Shown: piece by piece, positions 1 to 4,910 of the stretch
How positions within the stretch are numbered: the first letter of the stretch is position 1
Layout: every line of letters starts with the position of its first letter
The notes under the pieces: model-generated
The model's database searches: none
What the model was told of the DNA's origin: nothing
Seen by the model: the letters and a program-made list of their open reading frames with translations, nothing else
Program-made: the position numbers and the translations under genes
DNA from: Acidianus hospitalis
Lineage (GTDB): Archaea > Thermoproteota > Thermoprotei_A > Sulfolobales > Sulfolobaceae
Assembly (NCBI GenBank): GCA_003086435.1
Contig: QEFD01000216.1
Coordinates: 1-7,965 of the forward strand
DNA length: 7,965 nt
Reading direction: 5' to 3'

Positions 1-87
1 AGGGTGACTGTGTATGATCCCTTAAGAGGGGTGCCCGTGGCGGAATTAGAAGTAATTAAAAGTAAGGATAAGTTACGCCACGGGTAA
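1..87 (+). CDS. C-terminal end of an unidentified gene entering from the left edge (possibly a TnpB-type transposase tail)
   Basis: Frame 1 is open from the first base to a TAA at 85-87 and gives about 28 residues, including DPLRGVPVAELEV near the middle and ending KLRHG. No catalytic or metal-binding motif lies in this piece, so the family cannot be read directly. The codons are richer in G/C than the following genes. Inference only: the variable tails of archaeal TnpB proteins look similar in character (basic, proline/glycine-containing), and the inverted repeat overlapping the stop codon plus a downstream TCAA would fit the right end of an IS200/IS605 element. It could equally be the end of an ordinary host gene. 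The opposite strand is also open here but has no start or motif. Confidence 0.4.
   Translation, partial: RVTVYDPLRGVPVAELEVIKSKDKLRHG
34..84. repeat. 9-bp perfect inverted repeat, 33-base spacer
   Basis: CCCGTGGCG at 34-42 is matched exactly by its reverse complement CGCCACGGG at 76-84. The arms are GC-rich in an AT-rich setting and would form a strong stem in RNA. The repeat lies inside the last codons of the partial gene and ends one base before its stop codon. This could be a structured 3' RNA element, such as the guide-RNA scaffold overlapping the end of tnpB genes, or an accidental repeat. Confidence 0.5.
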
Positions 88-114
88 ACACGTAGAAGAG
101 GCTCAAAAATACAT

Positions 115-813
115 TTAAATAAGATTTTCTATTTTTTCTACTCCGCTTTGTATAAATGAAAGAGAATTTAGATGAGATAGAATGTAACTAGGCGCCATAC
201 CAGAAATGCAAGAAGGATTATAGATATATCCTATTAATATGTAAGTTCCTTTGGAACTTGAGATTAGTATAGTAGTCGGTATATGAGGCGGATTGCCCAT
301 ATATGCTGCAGATTGGAAATAACCTCCTTGAGCCCATTTATTAACTACATATTCTTTTACTAATGGACAGTATTGTGGAAAGCATGAAGAAATCTTAGAG
401 AGCCCAAAGCTTACGTAGTTGCTTACAACTTTACAACAAGCTGTTGCATTAAGATATCTATTATAAAGGTATACAAAACGAAACAACACTGAAGAGTTAG
501 GATAAAATTCCTTGAATATTATTGCTGGAGTATTAGGATAAACGTCTTGTGGGTCAGAATAAGAGAAATTATACACTATCTTACCGTAGTGAGAAAGAAA
601 GGAGTATAAAACCCAACTATCAGCAGCTCCAAAAGGACATCCGTACCAGCTTATTAATATAATACAAACGTAGCCTGGTTTTGCTAGATCTTTATTACTT
701 ACTTTAAAGAAAGTGTCTAAAGGAACTTCAAAGGGATATAAAATATAAGGTAATGTAAATAGTAGGACAAAAGCTGCTACTGCTGCAAGAATTATAAGGT
801 TTTTCCATCTCAT
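115..813 (-). CDS. DUF929 family thioredoxin-like protein, membrane-anchored
   Basis: 232 residues. An N-terminal hydrophobic segment at about 5-27 follows a short basic MRWKN start, so this is a signal anchor or signal peptide with the rest outside the cytoplasm. The diagnostic stretch ISWYGCPFGAADSW at 54-67 matches the DUF929 family known from Sulfolobus. It sits where thioredoxins carry CxxC, but only the first cysteine (C59) is present. HIPTTILIS at 177-185 resembles the thioredoxin cis-proline loop. Other cysteines are C50, the pair C126-C127, C144, C149 and C202, so disulfide chemistry outside the cell is plausible. The function of the family is not established. A weak TATA-like stretch at about 836-845 would give an almost leaderless transcript. 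The 3' end lies just inside the possible insertion-element boundary. Confidence 0.8.
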   Translation of the reverse strand: MRWKNLIILAAVAAFVLLFTLPYILYPFEVPLDTFFKVSNKDLAKPGYVCIILISWYGCPFGAADSWVLYSFLSHYGKIVYNFSYSDPQDVYPNTPAIIFKEFYPNSSVLFRFVYLYNRYLNATACCKVVSNYVSFGLSKISSCFPQYCPLVKEYVVNKWAQGGYFQSAAYMGNPPHIPTTILISSSKGTYILIGYIYNPSCISGMAPSYILSHLNSLSFIQSGVEKIENLI

Positions 814-876
814 ATAGTATTGTAAAAGAAGGAGAATTAATAATTGATCTTCATAGTCCTTGAATTTACGAAAATT

Positions 877-895
877 AGATTACCTCAAGTAATCT
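877..895. repeat. Perfect 7-bp inverted repeat with 5-base loop
   Basis: AGATTAC at 877-883 and GTAATCT at 889-895 flank CTCAA. It lies 49 bases beyond the retropepsin stop codon and about 64 bases before the DUF929 start. It could be an operator for DUF929 or a 3' stem of the retropepsin transcript; the sequence does not decide between them. Confidence 0.4.
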
Positions 896-926
896 TAACA
901 TGCAAGCAGAGCTTTTTGTTTATATT

Positions 927-932
927 AAAAAA
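927..932 (-). terminator. U-rich terminator tract after the retropepsin gene
   Basis: Six T residues on the coding (minus) strand lie about 12 bases after the stop codon in an otherwise A/T-rich stretch. Archaeal RNA polymerase ends transcription at such U-rich tracts without needing a hairpin. Confidence 0.35.
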
Positions 933-943
933 TTTCTATTATA

Positions 944-1369
944 TTAATCTAGGTATATAGTTATAAAATGGCTTTTATATAGCGTCACAATAAACTTTTC
1001 TAGGAAGTCTTCTCGACCTAATATTATTTCTGGAACTACTGGTAAACTTAAGCTATGTAACGAGAATAAGGAAACTGGAACGTCTAGTTCCGAATTCCCC
1101 AATTTTATCTTTATTAAATATCTTTTTGTTAGTGCACCATTAATAACTGCTAAATCATGATATCTTGAATCTAAATTGTTAAAGCAGTACAACGCTTTCT
1201 CCTCATCTAACAAAGTATATCTGCTTCCGGTATCTATTAGGCCCTTCATTTTAATCATTGAACCTATTGACGGACACTCAATAAAAATATCGATTAAAGG
1301 AACTTTATTCCCGAATATTTCTGAAAAAGGAAATACAAGAATGTCAGTATTTTTTCTCTCCTTTGACAT
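944..1369 (-). CDS. Retropepsin-like (clan AA) aspartic protease
   Basis: 141 residues, about the length of a single-lobed retropepsin monomer that works as a homodimer. LIDTGSRYTLLD at 44-55 carries the DTG(S) catalytic signature with D46 as the predicted nucleophile-activating aspartate. EIILGREDF at 114-122 matches the second conserved ILG(x)DF motif before the C-terminus. There is no signal peptide, so it is probably cytoplasmic; the substrate is unknown. The ATG at 1369 is the first possible start, since an in-frame TAA sits two codons upstream. The gene overlaps the end of the DUF5678 gene by 26 bases in the +1 frame. Deleting one base from the A6 run in the mRNA (plus-strand T6 at 1350-1355) would join both into one 189-residue protein colinear with the fused neighbour at 1517-1999. 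Either a coupled gene pair or a frameshifted fusion is possible. Confidence 0.75.
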   Translation of the reverse strand: MSKERKNTDILVFPFSEIFGNKVPLIDIFIECPSIGSMIKMKGLIDTGSRYTLLDEEKALYCFNNLDSRYHDLAVINGALTKRYLIKIKLGNSELDVPVSLFSLHSLSLPVVPEIILGREDFLEKFIVTLYKSHFITIYLD

Positions 1370-1514
1370 AAATTATAGCGTATTCGTGCATTTTATAACC
1401 CTTTTGTTCCAGATTTTTAACTAACTCTTCCCTAGTATCAGCATAACCAATAATATTATCATTAGAATCAACAGCAACATACTTACCAACAAATCTAGAA
1501 TCTAATACTATCAT
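1344..1514 (-). CDS. Small DUF5678-like protein
   Basis: 56 residues, ATG at 1514 and TGA at 1344-1346. The core RFVGKYVAVDSNDNIIGYAD at 7-26, followed by a helix TREELVKNLEQKGYK, matches the short DUF5678 pattern (GKYVAV, then an acidic turn, then a helix) found in archaea. Its biochemical function is not known. The start lies two bases after the stop codon of the upstream fused gene (TAAAAATG), and a GTGAT motif sits before it, so translation is probably coupled. 122 bases of this gene are identical to the 5' part of that upstream gene, while the residues just outside the identity (AIIYV versus SILYI) differ. It may be a free-standing protein or the severed N-terminal domain of the protease that follows. 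Confidence 0.7.
   Translation of the reverse strand: MIVLDSRFVGKYVAVDSNDNIIGYADTREELVKNLEQKGYKMHEYAIIYVKGEKKY
1381..1502. repeat. 122-bp direct repeat, copy 1 (identical to 1863-1984)
   Basis: Every base from 1381 to 1502 matches the segment 482 bases further right. The repeat covers codons of the DUF5678 domain in the small gene. The flanking sequence is related at protein level but clearly diverged in DNA. Confidence 0.97.
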
Positions 1515-1516
1515 TT

Positions 1517-1999
1517 TTAATCACTTATTTCAAAGTAATTATCATAAAAGCAAACTATAAAATTGGTAGGGCTTAAAATAAGACCTGGCACTATAGGTAA
1601 ATCTACTTTACTTAAATCAGCAACTTTCACTTTGATTTTCTTTTTTATCATACCAATTTCTACCTCTATTTCTCCTTTCTCGTAAATTCCACAAAATTCT
1701 GCAAGTTCCTTATTAAGTAAGTTAGTGTTTCCAAAAGTAGCAATTGCCCTAAAAGAGTTAGAATTACAATTTATTTTCAGATTCATTAAAGGTAATCTCT
1801 CATCACAGACCTTAGAATACTCTATATGCAATCTGAACTGTGATGGAATGTAAAGTATTGAATATTCGTGCATTTTATAACCCTTTTGTTCCAGATTTTT
1901 AACTAACTCTTCCCTAGTATCAGCATAACCAATAATATTATCATTAGAATCAACAGCAACATACTTACCAACAAATCTAGAATCGTTTATGATTAACAC
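1517..1999 (-). CDS. DUF5678-retropepsin-like fusion protein with lost catalytic site
   Basis: 160 residues from a GTG start at 1999; the nearby ATG at 2001 is out of frame and stops at once. Residues 8-45 are a DUF5678-like domain identical to that of the next gene. Residues from about 55 to 160 follow the downstream protease: LPLMNLKINC aligns with VPLIDIFIEC, and VDLPIVPGLIL with LSLPVVPEIIL. The catalytic DTGS of the neighbour is replaced by TFGN at 88-91, and ILGRED by ILSPTN, so the protein should be inactive as a protease. It could act as a heterodimer partner, inhibitor or binding module for its active neighbour (inference). It is the first gene of the cluster and has its own TATA box and a very short leader. 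The role is unknown. Confidence 0.7.
   Translation of the reverse strand: MLIINDSRFVGKYVAVDSNDNIIGYADTREELVKNLEQKGYKMHEYSILYIPSQFRLHIEYSKVCDERLPLMNLKINCNSNSFRAIATFGNTNLLNKELAEFCGIYEKGEIEVEIGMIKKKIKVKVADLSKVDLPIVPGLILSPTNFIVCFYDNYFEISD
1863..1984. repeat. 122-bp direct repeat, copy 2 (identical to 1381-1502)
   Basis: This is the second copy, inside the N-terminal DUF5678 part of the fused gene. The first mismatches to copy 1 lie at 1862 and 1985. Identity including third codon positions, next to diverged flanks, points to recent gene conversion or a recent local duplication. Confidence 0.97.
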
Positions 2000-2029
2000 A
2001 TAAAATATCTCACAGTAAAAAATAAAAAC

Positions 2030-2038
2030 ATTTATATT
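2030..2038 (-). promoter_or_regulatory. TATA box of the DUF5678-retropepsin cluster
   Basis: On the minus strand AATATAAAT lies about 30-38 bases before the GTG start. This places transcription start near 2008 and leaves a leader of only about 8-10 bases, in keeping with Sulfolobales promoters. Confidence 0.5.
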
Positions 2039-2057
2039 ATGGTTAACAATATGCTAG

Positions 2058-2088
2058 TGCATTCTTTATGCAATTACAAGAGATTGCA
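2058..2088. repeat. Overlapping inverted repeats upstream of the cluster promoter
   Basis: TGCAT (2058-2062) pairs with ATGCA (2068-2072), and TGCAAT (2069-2074) pairs with ATTGCA (2083-2088). They lie about 20-50 bases upstream of the TATA box, where archaeal activators or repressors can bind. The arms are short, so chance is possible. Confidence 0.3.
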
Positions 2089-2105
2089 AACTGATTAAAT
2101 AAATT

Positions 2106-2669
2106 TTAGGATTCGTCGTACACTTCTTTGAGAAGCTTCTTAGCCAACTCCTCTGGAATTTTAGCAGTAACCTTATAATTCTCGTGAAGAACGTGGATTT
2201 CCATATTTGTAGATCTCTCTCCTTGAAGATCAAAGGTTAAATATTGCACAGTGCTGAAAGATTCGCCTTGTTCTCTCCCTGCCTCGGGTTCTCCTTGAAT
2301 AAATTTAAACCCTACTTTCAGAAAAACCGAATTATATACTTTATTTAAAGTTTTATAGACATTAACTAGATCATTCATAGAATATGCATAAATGTAAAGA
2401 GTAGCTTTTATTTTTCCATTTCCGGGAAGCAAACTAGAATAAATTCTTATTATTTCCTCTATATCCCTTTCTTTTTCTAATCTATCAAGATAAATCATTT
2501 CCTGAATCTGATGTAATACAGTATCCTTATTTTCAAAGAGTAATGATAATCTATCTCCTAGTTCTATTCTTCTACTCTTTTTTATTTCAGATATTCTCCT
2601 TATCTCATTCATTCTAATTTTCTCGTATTCTCTCCATGGTAACACGTCTTTAATTGTAATGCTAACCAC
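2106..2669 (-). CDS. DUF3501 family protein
   Basis: 187 residues, the usual size for DUF3501. The family pattern is visible: WREYEKIR at 12-19, KKSRRIELGDRLSLLFENKD at 30-49 and VLHQIQEMI at 51-59. No catalytic or metal-ligand cluster is evident and there is no signal peptide. The function of DUF3501 is not established, but the family is known to recur beside rubrerythrin and CCG-type Fe-S proteins, as here, which suggests a role in the same redox or peroxide pathway. The start is GTG at 2669, supported by GGAGG at 2679-2683 nine bases upstream. It overlaps by eight bases the stop codon of the full-length reading frame of the preceding Fe-S gene, so the two were translationally coupled. It is the last gene of the operon. 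Confidence 0.85.
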   Translation of the reverse strand: MVSITIKDVLPWREYEKIRMNEIRRISEIKKSRRIELGDRLSLLFENKDTVLHQIQEMIYLDRLEKERDIEEIIRIYSSLLPGNGKIKATLYIYAYSMNDLVNVYKTLNKVYNSVFLKVGFKFIQGEPEAGREQGESFSTVQYLTFDLQGERSTNMEIHVLHENYKVTAKIPEELAKKLLKEVYDES

Positions 2670-2763
2670 TACTTAACGCCTCCTTTAAAACTTGAATGGG
2701 GTGAAGAGGCCTTTTACCAGAAGCCTTGAAGATTTGTAAACCCGCCAGAGGACACTCAGTGGC
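2662..2763 (-). pseudogene. Out-of-frame 3' end of the Fe-S oxidoreductase gene
   Basis: Read in the +1 frame relative to the upstream gene, these bases encode 33 residues beginning [12 protein letters not shown] and including RPLHPIQVL, the usual C-terminal signature of this family (cysteine of the second CCG domain, then an HP motif), ending in TAG at 2662-2664. The segment is cut off by one surplus base in the homopolymer at 2764-2769. Its stop codon overlaps the DUF3501 start, the usual operon architecture. The base may be a sequencing error, a true mutation or a recoding site. Confidence 0.8.
2679..2683 (-). promoter_or_regulatory. Shine-Dalgarno site fixing the GTG start of DUF3501
   Basis: GGAGG on the minus strand lies nine bases before the GTG at 2669, a strong match to the archaeal anti-Shine-Dalgarno sequence. 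It sits within the final codons of the Fe-S gene's original frame. Confidence 0.7.
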
Positions 2764-3835
2764 AAAAAACTTCTGCATTACTTTGAGAAAACGCTTCCAT
2801 CATCTTTTTTCCTATAATCTTGGCCTTATCATAATTCCTTAACCCCCAGCCTCCGTCGATTCCGGAACATCCTTTATCTGCTATCTCCACTTTAGCTCCC
2901 AATGACCTTATAATTGTTACTCCAGGCAAGCCAATTTTCAAGTACTTAAGATGACAAGGAGTATGATAAAATATTGTCATATTTACCTTTCTTGGAAGTT
3001 TGATTTTTCCTTCCCTACTCAATTTTAAAAGATATTCCATAACATCGTAGACCTTAATCTCTTTATTTATTATGTATTTGTATTCCTTAATCATTAGTGA
3101 ACATGTAGGTATTGGAGAAACTACGTCATAACCTTGTTTGATGAAATTTTCAAGTAGGGAAGAATTAAACTCCGCCACTTTCTTCAGTATCTTAGCGTCA
3201 CCAACGTCTAGCATTGGAGCGCCGCAACAAAGGAAGTTAGCTAACTTTACCTCAATTCCTAGCTTATTGTAAACCTCTATAACGTCTTGACCTAATTCTG
3301 GATAAAAATCCTCAACTAGACAAGTGTGGAAAAGTACAACTTTAGCTATTGTGTTCTCAATCTTCTCAACCCTAGGTTTAAAGCCTTTATCAGACATCTG
3401 CGGCATTGGTGCATCTTCTTTTATTCCTAGTAGTTCTTTAGTATATGGGTAAATTTTACTTACAATTTTCTTAAACGGAACATTTACAGCCTCAAATAAA
3501 TAGTCTCTCAAGGATAATCCAGAGGTTTCTTTATAATATAACCAAGCCCAATCCATTAAATGAGCAAAGTCCATGTTGAATTCGTGAGGAGGAGTATAAG
3601 GACAATTATTGTAACACATCTTACAATGAAAACAGTCAGGTACTATGGAGAATAAATCCTCTAAAGTCAACTCCTTTGAACCTTTCCTATCTGTAATAGA
3701 GAATAGCCTAGGAAAAACGAAACAATAGTTAAAGCATAATCTACAGCCGTGACATACGGATGCTTGCCTTACAAATTCAGCCTTAAGTTTTGAAGAATCA
3801 AAAAATGAAGTGTCTTCAGGATTTAATGAATACAT
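2756..3835 (-). CDS. CCG-domain Fe-S oxidoreductase (GlpC/HdrD-like), frameshifted near its 3' end
   Basis: 359 residues as read; 390 if the frameshift is repaired. Two N-terminal CxxCxxCxxxC motifs (C28/31/34/38 and C68/71/74/78, the second followed by P) should bind two [4Fe-4S] clusters, as in GlpC and HdrD/HdrC-type electron carriers. Two cysteine-rich CCG domains follow: FLCCGAPM and a diverged GCSGIDGG, each preceded by a partner cysteine segment ([16 protein letters not shown]). The protein probably passes electrons to or from the rubrerythrin encoded just upstream. Its ATG overlaps the rubrerythrin stop by one base (TAATG). As read it ends in FCH-stop directly after a T6 run on the coding strand. 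Skipping one T restores 33 more residues with the expected last TECPLAG motif, so the final conserved cysteine is missing from the current frame. Confidence 0.85.
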   Translation of the reverse strand: MYSLNPEDTSFFDSSKLKAEFVRQASVCHGCRLCFNYCFVFPRLFSITDRKGSKELTLEDLFSIVPDCFHCKMCYNNCPYTPPHEFNMDFAHLMDWAWLYYKETSGLSLRDYLFEAVNVPFKKIVSKIYPYTKELLGIKEDAPMPQMSDKGFKPRVEKIENTIAKVVLFHTCLVEDFYPELGQDVIEVYNKLGIEVKLANFLCCGAPMLDVGDAKILKKVAEFNSSLLENFIKQGYDVVSPIPTCSLMIKEYKYIINKEIKVYDVMEYLLKLSREGKIKLPRKVNMTIFYHTPCHLKYLKIGLPGVTIIRSLGAKVEIADKGCSGIDGGWGLRNYDKAKIIGKKMMEAFSQSNAEVFCH

Positions 3836-4290
3836 TACTGCTTACCTTGCAACAAAGCTAACAGTTGTTTATACCTTTCGGCATGGCTTTTCTCAGCTCT
3901 GGCCAGAGTTTCAAACCATTCTGCAACTTCTTCAAAACCTTCTTCCCTTGCTTGTTTTGCAAAACCGGGATACATTTGAGTAAATTCGTAAGTTTCTCCA
4001 GCTATGGCAGATTGTATCATATCCTCAAGCGTCTTTATTGGCTTGTCCGTAGCAGGATCGGTTAAACCGCCTTGTCTTATAAAATCTAAATGCCCGAAAG
4101 CGTGAGCAGTTTCTCCTTCAGCTATACTCCTAAAAACTGCTGCAATGTCTGGATATCCTTCTTCATCAGCCTTCTTTGCAAAATATAAGTAACGTCTATT
4201 TGCCATTGATTCGCCTATAAAGCCAGTCTTTAAATTTTCTGCAGTTTTAGTTCCTTTTAAGTCCATTTTATCACTAAAATATCTTAGCAT
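3835..4290 (-). CDS. rbr: Rubrerythrin of the sulerythrin type (no rubredoxin domain)
   Basis: A four-helix diiron protein that reduces hydrogen peroxide in the cytoplasm. The ligand set is visible: E27, the pair E60 and H63 in [11 protein letters not shown]99 and E102 in GETYEFTQM, and E133 with H136 in RAEKSHAE. The protein ends soon after, so the C-terminal rubredoxin domain of classical rubrerythrin is absent, as in Sulfolobus sulerythrin, and it needs an external electron donor; the next gene is a candidate. The longest frame starts at 4290 (151 residues). The ATG at 4266 ([12 protein letters not shown], 143 residues) fits the family N-terminus better and has GTGAT just before it, so I prefer it. 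A TATA box suits either start (4297-4304 for the inner, 4311-4318 for the outer). First gene of the operon with the Fe-S oxidoreductase and DUF3501. Confidence 0.93.
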   Translation of the reverse strand: MLRYFSDKMDLKGTKTAENLKTGFIGESMANRRYLYFAKKADEEGYPDIAAVFRSIAEGETAHAFGHLDFIRQGGLTDPATDKPIKTLEDMIQSAIAGETYEFTQMYPGFAKQAREEGFEEVAEWFETLARAEKSHAERYKQLLALLQGKQ

Positions 4291-4296
4291 TCAATG

Positions 4297-4304
4297 TTTA
4301 AAAA
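4297..4304 (-). promoter_or_regulatory. TATA box of the rubrerythrin operon
   Basis: TTTTTAAA on the minus strand would start transcription at about 4274, eight bases before the preferred ATG at 4266. A second candidate, TTATTTAA at 4311-4318, would give a leaderless transcript from the outer ATG at 4290. Confidence 0.5.
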
Positions 4305-4452
4305 CTTTTCTTAAATAAGTTTTTCTTCAAATTAAGAATAATTTTAATCTAAAAGAGTCTTAGAATTATGAAATATCTATAATGAAGAGAAATTCAAAAA
4401 TTTGAAAAACTACTAATCACCTGAGAATAAAACTATTAATGACTTTTTATGT

Positions 4453-4473
4453 GGGAAAAGAAGAAAATAAAAA
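4453..4473 (-). terminator. U-rich terminator after ferredoxin
   Basis: Directly after the ferredoxin stop codon the coding strand reads TTTTTATTTTCTTCTTTT, a pyrimidine-rich tract of the type that ends archaeal transcripts. It separates ferredoxin from the rubrerythrin operon. Confidence 0.45.
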
Positions 4474-4476
4474 CGT

Positions 4477-4791
<315 letters not shown>

Positions 4792-4796
4792 TTATT

Positions 4797-4801
4797 TCAC
4801 C
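4797..4801 (-). promoter_or_regulatory. Ribosome-binding site fixing the TTG start of ferredoxin
   Basis: GGTGA on the minus strand, five bases before TTG at 4791. It coincides with the predicted transcription start, so the leader is barely long enough to hold it. Confidence 0.5.
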
Positions 4802-4820
4802 GAGAAATAAATTAGGTTAG

Positions 4821-4829
4821 CTATAAAAA
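4821..4829 (-). promoter_or_regulatory. TATA box of the ferredoxin gene
   Basis: TTTTTATAG on the minus strand, centred about 34 bases before the TTG start, predicts transcription start near 4799. Confidence 0.6.
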
Positions 4830-4840
4830 GAATGTTATCC

Positions 4841-4852
4841 CGAAAATTTTCG
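4841..4852. promoter_or_regulatory. 12-bp perfect palindrome upstream of the ferredoxin TATA box
   Basis: CGAAAATTTTCG reads the same on both strands. It lies about 12 bases upstream of the TATA box, next to where the BRE and transcription factor B sit, so a dimeric regulator bound here could affect ferredoxin transcription. It may also be chance in AT-rich DNA. Confidence 0.35.
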
Positions 4853-4879
4853 TGAAATATCCATTAAAGAGAAAAGCTA

Positions 4880-4908
4880 TTAAAAAATAAATACTTTCAA
4901 TCAAAAAA
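4880..4908 (-). terminator. U-rich terminator after the permease
   Basis: Two T6 runs on the coding strand (4903-4908 and 4882-4887) begin two bases after the permease stop codon. This fits hairpin-free archaeal termination. Confidence 0.45.
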
Positions 4909-4910
4909 GG

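Larger units (their letters stand above)
1..106 (+). mobile_element. Possible right end of an IS200/IS605-family element
   Basis: Three weak signs agree: a gene tail, a GC-rich stem overlapping its stop codon, and the sequence GAGGCTCAA ending at about 106. TCAA is the right-end cleavage tetranucleotide known from IS608-type elements. The next feature to the right, the DUF929 stop codon, begins only nine bases later, as expected if an element landed just beyond a gene. The left end and any tnpA/tnpB catalytic motifs are outside the window, so this is a hypothesis, not an identification. Confidence 0.25.
814..943. other. Intergenic region between DUF929 and the retropepsin cluster
   Basis: No gene is visible in these 130 bases. 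They must contain the promoter of DUF929 and the transcript end of the retropepsin gene, which is read toward it. Two elements stand out: a T6 tract on the minus strand at 927-932, just after the retropepsin stop, and a perfect hairpin AGATTAC-CTCAA-GTAATCT at 877-895. Confidence 0.6.

Noticed and set aside
1176..1424. Plus-strand open frame of 82 codons
   Set aside because: It lies antisense to the retropepsin and DUF5678 genes, which carry recognisable motifs; no family features or promoter.
1381..1984. CRISPR array or insertion-sequence terminal repeats
   Set aside because: There are only two copies, 122 bp long, in direct orientation and inside protein-coding frames; no spacer periodicity, transposase or target-site duplication.
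2756..2769. Classical -1 programmed frameshifting at the T6 run
   Set aside because: The restored frame needs a +1 (or -2) shift, so the common -1 slippery mechanism does not give the family-like C-terminus.
3865..4065. Plus-strand open frame of 66 codons
   Set aside because: It is antisense to conserved rubrerythrin sequence and has no motifs of its own.
4264..4290. Outer ATG at 4290 as the certain rubrerythrin start
   Set aside because: The eight extra residues are not part of the family's usual N-terminus, and a GTGAT motif and TATA box fit the inner ATG at 4266; both starts remain possible.
4311..4337. TCTTAA...TTAAGA inverted arms upstream of rubrerythrin
   Set aside because: Six-base A/T-rich arms with a long spacer are not above expectation, and the left arm overlaps a TATA candidate.
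4393..4406. Palindrome TTCAAA-AA-TTTGAA in the gap upstream of the rubrerythrin operon
   Set aside because: It is a pure A/T-dominated repeat over 80 bases from the promoter, expected by chance in such DNA.
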